Positions 23,783 through 32,661 of a stretch of DNA of 64,000 nucleotides are shown here, piece by piece. Within the stretch, counting starts at the first letter, position 1; the number at the start of each line of letters is the position of its first letter. The stretch is from Rurimicrobium sp040387755 (GTDB lineage: Bacteria; Bacteroidota; Bacteroidia; Chitinophagales; Chitinophagaceae). The position numbers and the translations under genes were made by a program. The notes beneath the pieces are model-generated. The model did not search any database, was not told the DNA's origin, and saw nothing but the letters and a program-made list of their open reading frames with translations. The stretch is from assembly GCA_040387755.1 (NCBI GenBank), contig JAZKDB010000002.1:1922001-1986000 (forward strand). Reading direction: 5' to 3'.

Positions 23783-24316
23783 TTAGGCTTGTTTCACCAA
23801 TTGTACATCGGCATGGATGCGCACCTCGTCACTCACCAATACACCACCCGCTTCCAGAGCTGCATTCCAGGTAAGCCCAAAATCTTTACGGTTAAATTTA
23901 CCATTCAATGTAAAACCCGCTTTGGTATTGCCCCAGGGGTCTTTGCCAATGCCACCATATTCTACATGGAGCGTTACCGGTTTTGTTTCGCCATGCAGCG
24001 ATAAGTTGCCCTGCAACTCATAGTTGCCATCATCTGTTTTGTTGAAAGCAGTAGAAGTAAACTCCAGTTTGGGGTATTGTGCCGCGTCAAAAAAATCGCC
24101 GGATTTGAGGTGATTATCACGGTCGCTGTTTCCCGTGTTTACAGAATCTGACTGAGCAGCAAAACTGATTGTTGCACCTTCAAAATTTTCGTCTTCTGTT
24201 TCGGCTGTTGCTTCGAAGGCATCAAATTTGCCCGATACATTGGTAAACATCATGTGCTTTACTTTAAAGCCTATCTCGGAGTGTGTTGGGTCAATTGCCC
24301 ATTTAGTTGTTGCCAT
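23783..24316 (-). CDS. YceI-family protein, cytoplasmic form
   Basis: 177 residues. It starts directly with the domain (MATTKWAIDPTHSEIGFKVK), so there is no signal peptide. Lipocalin-like strands follow: HMMFTNVSGKFDAFEA, the conserved SGDFFDAAQYPKLEFTST and LTLHGETKPVTLHVEY-type segments, then LNGKFNRKDFGLTWN. YceI proteins bind polyprenoid or amphiphilic ligands; the physiological role is unclear. It lies 130 bp downstream of the pirin gene in the same direction. A long inverted repeat in between probably acts as a terminator. Confidence 0.92.
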   Translation of the reverse strand: MATTKWAIDPTHSEIGFKVKHMMFTNVSGKFDAFEATAETEDENFEGATISFAAQSDSVNTGNSDRDNHLKSGDFFDAAQYPKLEFTSTAFNKTDDGNYELQGNLSLHGETKPVTLHVEYGGIGKDPWGNTKAGFTLNGKFNRKDFGLTWNAALEAGGVLVSDEVRIHADVQLVKQA

Positions 24317-24371
24317 TGTTTTGTTGTTTTTTATGTTTAAGAAAATTATTTTTTGAAATTATACTGGAGTA

Positions 24372-24435
24372 GAAAACAAAGAGTGATTTGTCATACTGAG
24401 CGAAGACGAAGTATAAGGCAAATCGCTTTGTTTTC
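24372..24435. repeat. Long inverted repeat around a TCATACTGAGCG dispersed repeat
   Basis: GAAAACAAAG (24372-24381) and GATTTG (24385-24390) pair with CAAATC (24419-24424) and CTTTGTTTTC (24426-24435). The loop holds GTCATACTGAGCGAAGACGA followed by AGTAT, a dispersed repeat with relatives at 35169-35192 and 58131-58157. It may terminate the pirin transcript. Confidence 0.7.
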
Positions 24436-24446
24436 GTTGCCCAAAG

Positions 24447-25346
24447 CTAGGCATTCATGCTCATCGGTACTTCCATCAGCAGTATTTCGGCATCCTGACT
24501 CAGTGCTTTGATGGGCACATTAGTGACATCCCAGATGCCAAATCCATCTCGGCTGTTTACCTCGGTGTCGGCTATCAAAAAATCGCCTTTCAGCACAAAA
24601 GCATACACACCATTCCCCGCTTTTTTTACCTGATAGTCGCTGCTCACCTCTTTGTCAAATGTACCCAAATGAAACCAGGCATCCTGATGTACCCATACAC
24701 CTGCATCGTCGGCATTGGGCGAAAGGATTTGCTGTAAGGTATTGTGCCGATCTTTGACGTCCAGAGTAATTTGGTCGTAGCGTGGTGTTACATTTTTCTT
24801 GTTAGGGAAAACCCAGATTTGTAGAAATTTTACCTCAGCATCTTTGTTGCGGTTGTACTCGCTATGCTGTATACCTGTACCTGCACTCATCACCTGTATA
24901 TCGCCATGGCGGATAGTGGCAATATTACCCATACTGTCTTTATGCTCCAGATCGCCGGATAAAGGGATGCTGATGATTTCCATATTGTCGTGAGGGTGAG
25001 TGCCAAAGCCCATGCCCGGAGCCACCGTATCGTCGTTGAGCACGCGCAGTACACCAAAGTGCATCCGCTCGGGATTGTAATAATTGGCAAAGCTAAAAGA
25101 GTGATGACTGTTCAGCCAGCCGTGGTTGGCATGTCCGCGTGTAGCAGCTTTATGCAAGATTGTGTTGTCCATAATTTTTGAATTTGTGTTAGGAATGTGA
25201 TTGAAACCGGTGATGTCGGGCAATGGAGTGGCATCGAGTTCTCTGAGTTCGTCAATGCCATTGACCAGTACTTTGCCCATGGCAGCCGAGGCTACAAACA
25301 TACTTGTACCGAGGAAGCTTTTGCGGAGGAAGTTTTTTCTGTCCAT
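24447..25346 (-). CDS. Pirin-family protein with N-terminal export-type leader
   Basis: 299 residues. From ~60 the sequence is a normal bicupin pirin: RGHANHGWLNSHHSFSFANY, metal ligands in GTHPHDNMEI (two His), HSEYN (His) and a Glu in EIISIPL. Pirins bind Fe and act as quercetin dioxygenases or transcription cofactors in different organisms. Unusually, about 57 residues precede the normal start MDNTILHKA. They open MDRKNFLRKSFLGTSMFVA, a twin-arginine/Tat-like or SP-like leader with a hydrophobic stretch. So either this pirin is exported or translation starts at the internal Met. Confidence 0.88.
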   Translation of the reverse strand: MDRKNFLRKSFLGTSMFVASAAMGKVLVNGIDELRELDATPLPDITGFNHIPNTNSKIMDNTILHKAATRGHANHGWLNSHHSFSFANYYNPERMHFGVLRVLNDDTVAPGMGFGTHPHDNMEIISIPLSGDLEHKDSMGNIATIRHGDIQVMSAGTGIQHSEYNRNKDAEVKFLQIWVFPNKKNVTPRYDQITLDVKDRHNTLQQILSPNADDAGVWVHQDAWFHLGTFDKEVSSDYQVKKAGNGVYAFVLKGDFLIADTEVNSRDGFGIWDVTNVPIKALSQDAEILLMEVPMSMNA

Positions 25347-25423
25347 TGTGCTGTATCATTTGATTTTGATAACACAAATGTCCGAAGCTAAGGAGTGCTG
25401 ACAAATAATGTAGATTAAGAAAT

Positions 25424-25642
25424 TTAAAATTTTGGTTGCGCCCGGCTTTTGTCAGGCGATAAGGCTTTGGGTGTCCAGCTGTCCGCTACTACTCCGCCAC
25501 GGGGCCCCGTCAAAAAGGCTTCAGCGGGGTATTCACTGCCATCTGGCGCAGGTTTGGGCTTTAGTCTGGTTATTGTAGCATTGCCTGTCGCAGGTATTTC
25601 ACTTTCTTGCCCTTTTTGTAAACCCAGCATAAGCAAGGCCAT
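25424..25642 (-). CDS. Possible small protein of unknown function
   Basis: Open minus-strand frame of 72 codons with GC-rich, protein-like composition (ATITRLKPKPAPDGSEYP, then GPRGGVVADSWTPKALSPD). The frame stays open about 60 codons upstream of the Met to 25710, with residues such as WINVAGSKLL, so the true start is unclear or the gene is a 3' remnant. No family is recognised. The remainder of 25347-25839 is AT-rich and shows only the promoter region of the peroxidase gene. Confidence 0.3.
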   Translation of the reverse strand: MALLMLGLQKGQESEIPATGNATITRLKPKPAPDGSEYPAEAFLTGPRGGVVADSWTPKALSPDKSRAQPKF

Positions 25643-25866
25643 GGCAGAAGGAGATAATAATTTTGACCCGGCAACGTTTATCCATTCATAGCATTTGCTT
25701 GGGGGCTCTTTTGACAGTTATCAGAAGTGTTTTATAACTAGCACAGCCTGTAACGACCAGCGGAATTTTAATGACCAATGTTGCACACAAATTAACCTAT
25801 AATCAAAATAAAGATGTACTTTTCCACACATAAACAGCAATGTTCATCATTAAAAATAATGTTCCC

Positions 25867-26973
25867 ATGAAAAAAATAATTGTTTTGTCCTCGATATTAT
25901 TGGCCATCGGTCTGGTTTATTCCTGCAAAAAGAATCTTAGGGACAGCCCCTCCGGAAAGGAAGTATATCTGGACCTTCCTACAAATTCCTACAACTACTA
26001 CGATACATTTAATAGTTATTCTACCCAATTAAACAAGACCGCGACCTTAGGCCGTGTGCTTTTTTATGATGGTCATTTATCTGCCAACAACAGTATATCC
26101 TGTGCCAGCTGCCATAAGCAGGAATTAGCCTTTGCAGATAATGTGGCACTCAGCAGAGGTTTTGAAAACAGGCTCACCAGCCGAAACTCTCTTGGTATTC
26201 AGAATCTTGTCTCTAACGACCCTACACCTTTATCTGGCAGTATGATAGCCAACACAACACTCTTTTGGGATGGACGCGAAAATTCAACCAAAGGGTTAAT
26301 TAGCCGACCCATTACCAACCATGTGGAAATGGGTATAGACGATATGGATAAGTTGACAGAGAAGCTGAGCCAATTGCCCTATTACAAAAGCTTGTTCATG
26401 GATGCCTACGGATCTGAAAGAATCACTGTAGAAGGCATATCTGATGCCATTTCAACCTTTATGTGTGCTATCACCTCCACCAAAAGTCGTTTTGATCAAA
26501 GTATAAACGGTAATATCAGCCTTAGTGCAATTGAATTGAAGGGTCAGGCATTATTCAGCAATGTATACAAATGCAGCTCATGCCATCAACCTCAGGGTTT
26601 TAGCTATCCTGGCAGAATCATGCTCAACATCGGTCTGGATTATCCTACCAAAGATAAAGGTGCGGGTGCTGTGAGTGGAGACCCCAAAGAAATGGGTGCA
26701 TTCAGAATTCCCAACCTGCGAAATGTGGCACTAACAGCGCCTTATATGCACGATGGCCGCTTTGCCACTCTGGAAGATGTGCTGAATTTTTATAGCCACA
26801 ACATTCAGAATGATCCCAATCTTGCTACGCCTTTACGTGATAAAGATGGCCAACCCATCCAAATGAATATTACTGCAGAAGACAAAAAAGCTATCATTGC
26901 TTTTTTGAACACCTTTACAGACTATTCAATCACTACCGACACTAAATTCTCCAACCCATTCAAAACAAAATAA
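25867..26973 (+). CDS. Dihaem cytochrome c peroxidase (CCP/MauG family), lipoprotein
   Basis: 368 residues from ATG 25867 (the upstream ATG 25840 adds nine residues before the signal). Lipobox-like VYSCKK anchors it. There are two haem-binding CxxCH motifs: SCASCHKQ (~80) and KCSSCHQPQ (~240). FWDGREN, RNVALTAPYMHDGRFATLED and LNFYSHN are standard for the family. It reduces H2O2 to water using periplasmic cytochrome or small-protein electrons. It runs into the next gene with 10 bp between, so the two are co-transcribed. Confidence 0.92.
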   Translation: MKKIIVLSSILLAIGLVYSCKKNLRDSPSGKEVYLDLPTNSYNYYDTFNSYSTQLNKTATLGRVLFYDGHLSANNSISCASCHKQELAFADNVALSRGFENRLTSRNSLGIQNLVSNDPTPLSGSMIANTTLFWDGRENSTKGLISRPITNHVEMGIDDMDKLTEKLSQLPYYKSLFMDAYGSERITVEGISDAISTFMCAITSTKSRFDQSINGNISLSAIELKGQALFSNVYKCSSCHQPQGFSYPGRIMLNIGLDYPTKDKGAGAVSGDPKEMGAFRIPNLRNVALTAPYMHDGRFATLEDVLNFYSHNIQNDPNLATPLRDKDGQPIQMNITAEDKKAIIAFLNTFTDYSITTDTKFSNPFKTK

Positions 26974-26983
26974 GCACACTCAC

Positions 26984-27712
26984 ATGATCAGAAAAATTGT
27001 AAAAGCATTCGCTTTTTGCACACCCCTTGTATTGACTTTTACCACTGTATCTTTTGCACAAGACAGTGTTGTGGACGCAAAGAAGGAACATAAAACAGAA
27101 CACATTGTAGGTGTGCAGATGAATGAACTTATCCGGCAGGTTTTTAATTTTAATAGCAGTGCCGGCAATGCTGCCAACAATAACCCTTATCTGCTGATAT
27201 ATACGTTCAAGTTTAAAAAATCTGGCATTGGTATCCGCACAGGCGTTGGATATACTTATCAGGATTTTACAACAGAAGATGGCTTATCAAACAAGCTCAC
27301 CCAGATTAATGAGCTGCACTGCCGTTTGGGTATTGAAAAAAGTTTTCAATTATCCTCCAAATGGAGCTCAGGTGTCGGCATTGATGGAATAGCCAACCTC
27401 AATAAAAACTATACTTCCAGCATTCTTCGCTCGTTCGACACGGTGTCTACCAAGACAAAATCAGAGCTAAATAGTTTTGGCGGAGGAGCAATGGCCTGGC
27501 TTCGTTATAACATCAGTCCCAGGATATTGATTGGTACAGAAACCAGCTTTTATTATGCCACCAGCGAGCAGAAGCAAAAGGTAGAAATTACCCAGCGCGA
27601 CAGAAACGTTTTCCCTTTCGAAGTCAAAACAAGCATTACTTCAGATAATTCAACATCATCGGTAGGTGTGTTTAGCGTACCGGTTACTTTCTATCTGATA
27701 GTAAAATTTTAA
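26984..27712 (+). CDS. Secreted/outer-membrane beta-barrel-like protein
   Basis: 242 residues. Signal peptide to about FAQD, then a run of amphipathic strands (YLLIYTFKFKKSGIGIRTGV, ELHCRLGIEKSFQL, WLRYNISPRILIGTETSFYY) and an aromatic last residue (FYLIVKF). The final Phe and alternating pattern fit an eight- to ten-stranded outer membrane barrel. Co-transcribed with the peroxidase; ligand or role unknown. Confidence 0.75.
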   Translation: MIRKIVKAFAFCTPLVLTFTTVSFAQDSVVDAKKEHKTEHIVGVQMNELIRQVFNFNSSAGNAANNNPYLLIYTFKFKKSGIGIRTGVGYTYQDFTTEDGLSNKLTQINELHCRLGIEKSFQLSSKWSSGVGIDGIANLNKNYTSSILRSFDTVSTKTKSELNSFGGGAMAWLRYNISPRILIGTETSFYYATSEQKQKVEITQRDRNVFPFEVKTSITSDNSTSSVGVFSVPVTFYLIVKF

Positions 27713-27812
27713 AAACATCCGGACGCCGAAAGTAAACTCCTACAGAAGACCTGACTGACAAAACCAGTTTAAAAAAAGGGTAATACGTCGCACACAATAG
27801 TCGATTATTTCA

Positions 27813-27820
27813 TATATTTG
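27813..27820 (+). promoter_or_regulatory. Probable -7 promoter element
   Basis: TATATTTG matches TAnnTTTG and lies 18 bp upstream of the ATG at 27838. No good -33 TTG is seen at the usual distance. Confidence 0.4.
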
Positions 27821-27837
27821 ATAAAATCATAAAATCG

Positions 27838-28875
27838 ATGTCACGCATTATATTATTTTTTTTACTGTTGCTGTCAGGTCATGCCCGGGCACAACAATTG
27901 CTGCTCAAAGATGCTGCAAATATTGCCTGGCCCGATGTGCAGGAAGTCAACAGTATCCATTTTACGGGGCATACTGTTGTAGACAGGCATTTTTATTTCT
28001 CTCCCTCCTGCAGTCGATTTTACTGTAGCAGAAAGGTAAAATCGATGAATGTGTATGATTCGCTCAATAATAAGAGGCTCAGCATCCATTTTGACAGTAC
28101 CGGCAATTTTATTGGCTGGCACCAGTCTGGTTATGCATTTGAGCGTCACAGCTACCCAAAAGGGACAAAGTTGGTGACCATTTCAGAGCTTAGTTATCAA
28201 TCAAAAATTATCAGTAAAACCATTGTCAAATCCAGCACCAAAAAACAGATGCGCTTTGGTGTGCCCATCCTTGTGACAAGAAACAGATATATCAGCTATG
28301 ATATGGGCTCTAAAATCAACCACCGAAATAATTCTTACAATAAAGCTTACTATCATAACAGGGCAGAAAGCAATGAAAAGGTGCAATTAAAAAAGAGACT
28401 CATTGCTTTGTATCCCGACAATAAGCTGGTCAAATGCAGAAACGAAATGCGCCAAATCGTACGGCTGGAAAACGAAGCTGCTATTGCCGGAGTGAATGCT
28501 GCCCAAAAGGAAGAATTAGAGCTGTGGATGAAAAGACATAGTAAGGAGTCTGCAAAGTATTATGCCGAGGGAGAGCGCTTTAGTAAATACCATACAGAGG
28601 GTCAAAATAGTTGTTGCCAGCCTGAAAACAATCAATTTGCGGGGGCACAGAATATGGCTATCTCCAATGTCAATGTTGAGTATACCCAAAATAATCAGGC
28701 ATTGAATGACAGTTTGTTTCTGTTGCAAGATCCGGCAGCCGCTTCTATCGAAACGAAAATTGCCCCTACCGAAACTAATGTATTGATTGGCCGCGAAAGC
28801 TCCCGACAAGCAGTCAGCGATATTTTTTCAAAGAGGTTTTTATACACTTTTCGTTACGAGTATTTTGGAGAGTAA
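27838..28875 (+). CDS. Secreted protein of unknown function
   Basis: 345 residues. Signal peptide (FFLLLLSGHARA). The mature part is basic, with a Cys-containing SCSRFYCSR near 60 and repeated strand-forming segments up to ~150. A central Lys/Arg-rich region follows (KAYYHNRAESNEKVQLKKR), then long charged helices and a Gln/Asn-rich end. No family recognised. It stops 3 bp before the convergent Crp/Fnr gene end. Confidence 0.7.
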   Translation: MSRIILFFLLLLSGHARAQQLLLKDAANIAWPDVQEVNSIHFTGHTVVDRHFYFSPSCSRFYCSRKVKSMNVYDSLNNKRLSIHFDSTGNFIGWHQSGYAFERHSYPKGTKLVTISELSYQSKIISKTIVKSSTKKQMRFGVPILVTRNRYISYDMGSKINHRNNSYNKAYYHNRAESNEKVQLKKRLIALYPDNKLVKCRNEMRQIVRLENEAAIAGVNAAQKEELELWMKRHSKESAKYYAEGERFSKYHTEGQNSCCQPENNQFAGAQNMAISNVNVEYTQNNQALNDSLFLLQDPAAASIETKIAPTETNVLIGRESSRQAVSDIFSKRFLYTFRYEYFGE

Positions 28876-28877
28876 CA

Positions 28878-29462
28878 TCACAATTCCCTCAAATACTCCG
28901 CCTTCATCTTACTCATAAATTCAGGGGTAACCCCGATGTAGGCTGCAATTTGTTTTTGGGGCAGACTGTTGATGAGCGATGGATAGGTCCTGCAAAATTT
29001 GGCAAAGCGTTCTTTGGCGCTAAGCTCAAGATTGTCCAATACACGTTGCCGGCTGGCTACTGTAGAATTCTGAATAAGGATGCGGAAATAACGTTCAAAC
29101 TTTGGCACTTTTTCGTAGAGTAATTCCTGATTGCTTTTACTGAGGATTAATATTTCTGAATCTTCTATGGCATCAATATTTAAGTGGGCTGGCTTGCCGC
29201 TTAGCATACTGAACATATCGGTAATCCACCAGTTTTGCGGCGCAAATTGCAGGATATGTTCTACCCCATTTTCGTCAACAGAATAGGCACGCAAACAACC
29301 GGAAAGCACAAAGGCCGATTGCTCGCAAATATCATTTTCGTGCAGCAGAAAATCTTTGCGATGCATGGCTTTTTCCTGCAGCAATGACACGAAATAGTTC
29401 TGCTCCTTTTCGTTAAGTTGGATAAACTTTTGGGTATGTTGTATGATGAGTGAGCGATGCAT
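28878..29462 (-). CDS. Crp/Fnr-family transcriptional regulator
   Basis: 194 residues from the Met at 29462 (an earlier Met at 29474 gives four more residues). A cyclic-nucleotide-binding-like beta-roll covers ~25-115 (KDFLLHENDICEQSAFVLSG, DENGVEHILQFAPQNW). The C-terminal helix-turn-helix is LPQKQIAAYIGVTPEFMSKM. The beta-roll lacks the classical cAMP-binding Arg-Ser pair, as usual in Bacteroidota members that sense other signals. No partner gene is evident; nearby targets could include the M4 protease (inference only). Confidence 0.9.
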   Translation of the reverse strand: MHRSLIIQHTQKFIQLNEKEQNYFVSLLQEKAMHRKDFLLHENDICEQSAFVLSGCLRAYSVDENGVEHILQFAPQNWWITDMFSMLSGKPAHLNIDAIEDSEILILSKSNQELLYEKVPKFERYFRILIQNSTVASRQRVLDNLELSAKERFAKFCRTYPSLINSLPQKQIAAYIGVTPEFMSKMKAEYLREL

Positions 29463-29499
29463 GAAAAAAGACAATCAAATATAAAGCAATACGCAACAA

Positions 29500-29532
29500 A
29501 AAAGGCACACACCTTTAGGGTGTGTGCCTTTT
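29500..29532 (-). terminator. Terminator of the M4 protease gene
   Basis: AAAAGGCACACACC (29500-29513) pairs perfectly with GGTGTGTGCCTTTT (29519-29532); on the minus strand it runs into TTTTTTGTTG. It is 17 bp past the protease stop. Confidence 0.85.
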
Positions 29533-29548
29533 ATAAAAATTCTAATAA

Positions 29549-32440
29549 TTATTTATCCAGAACCAGATGGAAAATTATCCTTTCGTCGCCAGCTGTCACG
29601 TTGACGAAATAGACACCTTTAGCAATTGCTTGTGTCAATGAAATCGGTGAGTTCATAAAACCATTTGAAACAACAGTTTCACTGCTATGAATTATTTGAC
29701 CCAACATATTGGTGACTACGATAGATGCTTGTCCAGTATACAGATTTTTCATTCGCCCTTTAATGCTAAAATTACCGTCGTTAGGATTAGGAGCAAGTAC
29801 AGGTTTAAGATTGTCTACTATTTGCGTTTTTGTTGATGCGGGAGACAAATTACCATCTATCAACATGAATCTTGTTGTAGGGGTCATTCCGGTAAATGTA
29901 GCCGAGAAGCCTACATAAGCTGTTCCCGTAATTACGGTTGGAATTACCGTTACCGAATTTAAGATGGTTATTGTAGAGTCCGTAAGCTCATCTGTTTTGA
30001 GTAGTTTTAAGGTAGAGGGCATCACTCCAGCCAATTCGGCATTAGTGAAATAAATAGTAACTTGGTAGGTTGTTGTTTTGCCAGGATTATTAGGAGTAAA
30101 CGAAATCTCTTTTAATGATCTTTTTGCAGGAGAAAATATTGCTGGTACAAAACCGATGCCAGATCCAGTAATCGTTGTTTGTAAACAACCCAAATCGCTC
30201 GACATGTCTTTAATGCCCGCAATCAAGTTATTATTAGTCGCATTATAAAAGTAAACCTCTTCGCCTTTGTGCACATCCCAAGTGCGCGTGCTAGAAAACG
30301 CTGTTTCTATTGGTGTAATAAGGTCAGGAATACTATCATTATTTTTCAGGTTGATTGTCATTGTATCAAAATCGGGATTGACAATAACATTACTGCCCAA
30401 AGGACTTAATGTAAAATCAAGGATAATGTTCTTGCTGTCTTTAACTGCACCATTATCGAATACCGTCAAATCTGCATATTGTGTTGCAGTACTACCCAAT
30501 GGGAAAGTCAAACTTGTTGCGCTCAATGTATAGTCTTTTCCCGAAATAGCAGTTCCGCCCGCAATGGTCAGATTAGCCGTCGGACTACCACCAACGAACG
30601 CTGGTCCAGAAGGTTTTAATCCTATTTTATATATAGTACTTGAAGGGCAGGATACAGAAGAAGAAAATTCACTGGTATCAAGGCTTACAAGTTCAAATTC
30701 TATAAAAGAGCAAGGAACATAAATAGCACCCACGCCCACTGCATACCAAGCATCAATCACACTTTTTACTTCGGGCGAGCATGTGCCATAGAGGGCTTCT
30801 GTAACAGCTATAGATGCCGCACGGCAATCTGCATAAGTTGCCGTATTGCTAAGCACTAGTTCTGTTTGATAAAGTATGATTGGCGATTTTGTCCAGCCTA
30901 ATCCTGTAACGGAATATACACTTCCCTTATCATTGGTACCAGAGCCTCCTTCTGTCAGCAGGTAATAGAATTTATTGAGTACACCGCTATTATTGTGAAC
31001 GCCGCATTGGTCATTGGATGAAGTAGGGGTGCATCCTACCACATTATACCAATATGTGCCGCCATATGTATCAGGGTCGTTTTTTAGCTTTGGAAGATCC
31101 ATACGGCGCAAGGGGTTTCCTGCACCTATTTCTTCTCCGATATACCATGTTCTTTTGGGCTGAGCGTCTGTTTCAAGAGGGTCGGCATAATGCTCAATTG
31201 TTGCAGCCCAGCAATCGCTGAAGCCTTCATTCATGGCTCCCGATTCTTTAGTATATATTAAGTCAGAGGTAGCCGAACATACACCATGACCAATTTCGTG
31301 AGCAGTAACATCAAGGCTTGTTAAAGGGTCAAATCCTCCAGAGCCAGAACCTGAACCGTCTCCATAGGTCATAAATGCGCCATTCCAAAAAGCATTGTTG
31401 TAGTTAGTGCCATAGTGTACATAGCTTTGAAGAATACTACCCATATCATCCCAACTATCCCGCCCATGTTCGCTCAGCCAATAATCATACACTTTTTCGG
31501 TACCCCATTGTGCATCAAGTGCAATGTTGTGAGATGTAGCAGTTGGCCAAGTATTGGTAGGACTAGCAAAGTTGACAGCAGAGCTATAAGTAGTACTATT
31601 ATTCATATTGAGCGTATAAATACCTCCACCTCTTGTTGAATCATAAAGTAAATAAGTAGTTCCGGGTTTTGCTGTTTCAAAAGCGACATTACCACTATAT
31701 TTTGATACACCTGAGGCAGAAGTGTGTTTTATCAATGCATTTGAGAATAATACTTTTCCTGTAGCTGCATCAATAAAAACATGCTGACGGCTTAATGGCT
31801 TTTCGGCATAAATATCGAATCGGTATGCCAGGCGGATTTTTCTGTCTCCTTCACTGGTACTCATATCATCAATCCATACCAATACACCATGAGGCATAAA
31901 AGAAGTGTCCGGTTTTTTGTATAGTTGCTTAATAAACTCTTCTTCAGCGGGTATCTCCCACTTATAGAGCTGAGCACCTACAAACTTTTTTGCCAGTTCA
32001 AAAGCAGAGCGTTCTGCAATTGCTGCAGTGGTTGAAGGGTGGTTATTGAATGTGTAATAGTTACTGGTCAGAAGGCTTACAGCACCATTTTTTACCAATA
32101 AGGTTGCCCCTCCATATTCTACCTTGATGCCTTTGTAATACTGAGTATAACGCATGGTGGTCAGGCCTGTTTTGGTAGTCGTATTGTGCTTGCTAATCAT
32201 GACATTCTCTTTGCCATCAAGCCCCAGATATTGGGTAAACAAATCATTTGCGCTGCCTGAAGGTATATTTGATGCAGGCGCAAAGCGAATAGATTTGGCG
32301 GTATTGTCCAATGTATTTCTTTCTATAGAAAGAACTTTATTATCTGTCTGTTGTTGTGCCTGGGCTGACAAACCAGCTACAGCAGAGAGGCAGAGGCCTG
32401 AAAAGATTCGAGGCAGAAAACGCTTAGTAGAAAAAATCAT
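29549..32440 (-). CDS. Secreted M4-family metalloprotease with T9SS sorting domain
   Basis: 963 residues. Signal peptide to ~AQA, then an FTP/PepSY-type propeptide (~50-230). The thermolysin-like catalytic domain has VTAHEIGHG (zinc His/Glu, ~380) and the third ligand in GAMNEGFSDCW (~403). A Calx-beta-like domain follows (AGGTAISGKDYTLSATSLTF). The C-terminal ~85 residues are a T9SS sorting domain (LAPNPNDGNFSIKG, NMLGQIIHSS, GVYFVNVTAG). It digests extracellular protein after export through the outer membrane. Terminator at 29500. Confidence 0.93.
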   Translation of the reverse strand: MIFSTKRFLPRIFSGLCLSAVAGLSAQAQQQTDNKVLSIERNTLDNTAKSIRFAPASNIPSGSANDLFTQYLGLDGKENVMISKHNTTTKTGLTTMRYTQYYKGIKVEYGGATLLVKNGAVSLLTSNYYTFNNHPSTTAAIAERSAFELAKKFVGAQLYKWEIPAEEEFIKQLYKKPDTSFMPHGVLVWIDDMSTSEGDRKIRLAYRFDIYAEKPLSRQHVFIDAATGKVLFSNALIKHTSASGVSKYSGNVAFETAKPGTTYLLYDSTRGGGIYTLNMNNSTTYSSAVNFASPTNTWPTATSHNIALDAQWGTEKVYDYWLSEHGRDSWDDMGSILQSYVHYGTNYNNAFWNGAFMTYGDGSGSGSGGFDPLTSLDVTAHEIGHGVCSATSDLIYTKESGAMNEGFSDCWAATIEHYADPLETDAQPKRTWYIGEEIGAGNPLRRMDLPKLKNDPDTYGGTYWYNVVGCTPTSSNDQCGVHNNSGVLNKFYYLLTEGGSGTNDKGSVYSVTGLGWTKSPIILYQTELVLSNTATYADCRAASIAVTEALYGTCSPEVKSVIDAWYAVGVGAIYVPCSFIEFELVSLDTSEFSSSVSCPSSTIYKIGLKPSGPAFVGGSPTANLTIAGGTAISGKDYTLSATSLTFPLGSTATQYADLTVFDNGAVKDSKNIILDFTLSPLGSNVIVNPDFDTMTINLKNNDSIPDLITPIETAFSSTRTWDVHKGEEVYFYNATNNNLIAGIKDMSSDLGCLQTTITGSGIGFVPAIFSPAKRSLKEISFTPNNPGKTTTYQVTIYFTNAELAGVMPSTLKLLKTDELTDSTITILNSVTVIPTVITGTAYVGFSATFTGMTPTTRFMLIDGNLSPASTKTQIVDNLKPVLAPNPNDGNFSIKGRMKNLYTGQASIVVTNMLGQIIHSSETVVSNGFMNSPISLTQAIAKGVYFVNVTAGDERIIFHLVLDK

Positions 32441-32460
32441 ATTTTAAGGTTTGGTGATAA

Positions 32461-32474
32461 AACTTGCACAAGTT
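32461..32474. promoter_or_regulatory. 14-bp perfect palindrome upstream of the M4 protease gene
   Basis: AACTTGCACAAGTT lies 21 bp before the protease start codon, a position where a repressor or activator dimer could act on the transcript start. No family assigned. Confidence 0.35.
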
Positions 32475-32661
32475 AATGTTTTTTTACTTATGTGTAACAG
32501 AAAAACATAGTCAGGAAGCAAATATGTTTTCAGCCATCTGAAAATCGGTATTAGGAGCTGCTTTTGAGATAATGTGCTGGGTTTTTGTTTCATTTCAAAC
32601 ACAAACTTTGGTTATTATTGTAAGAGAAATTCGAAATTTATACGTATTAAAATTCTGCAAA

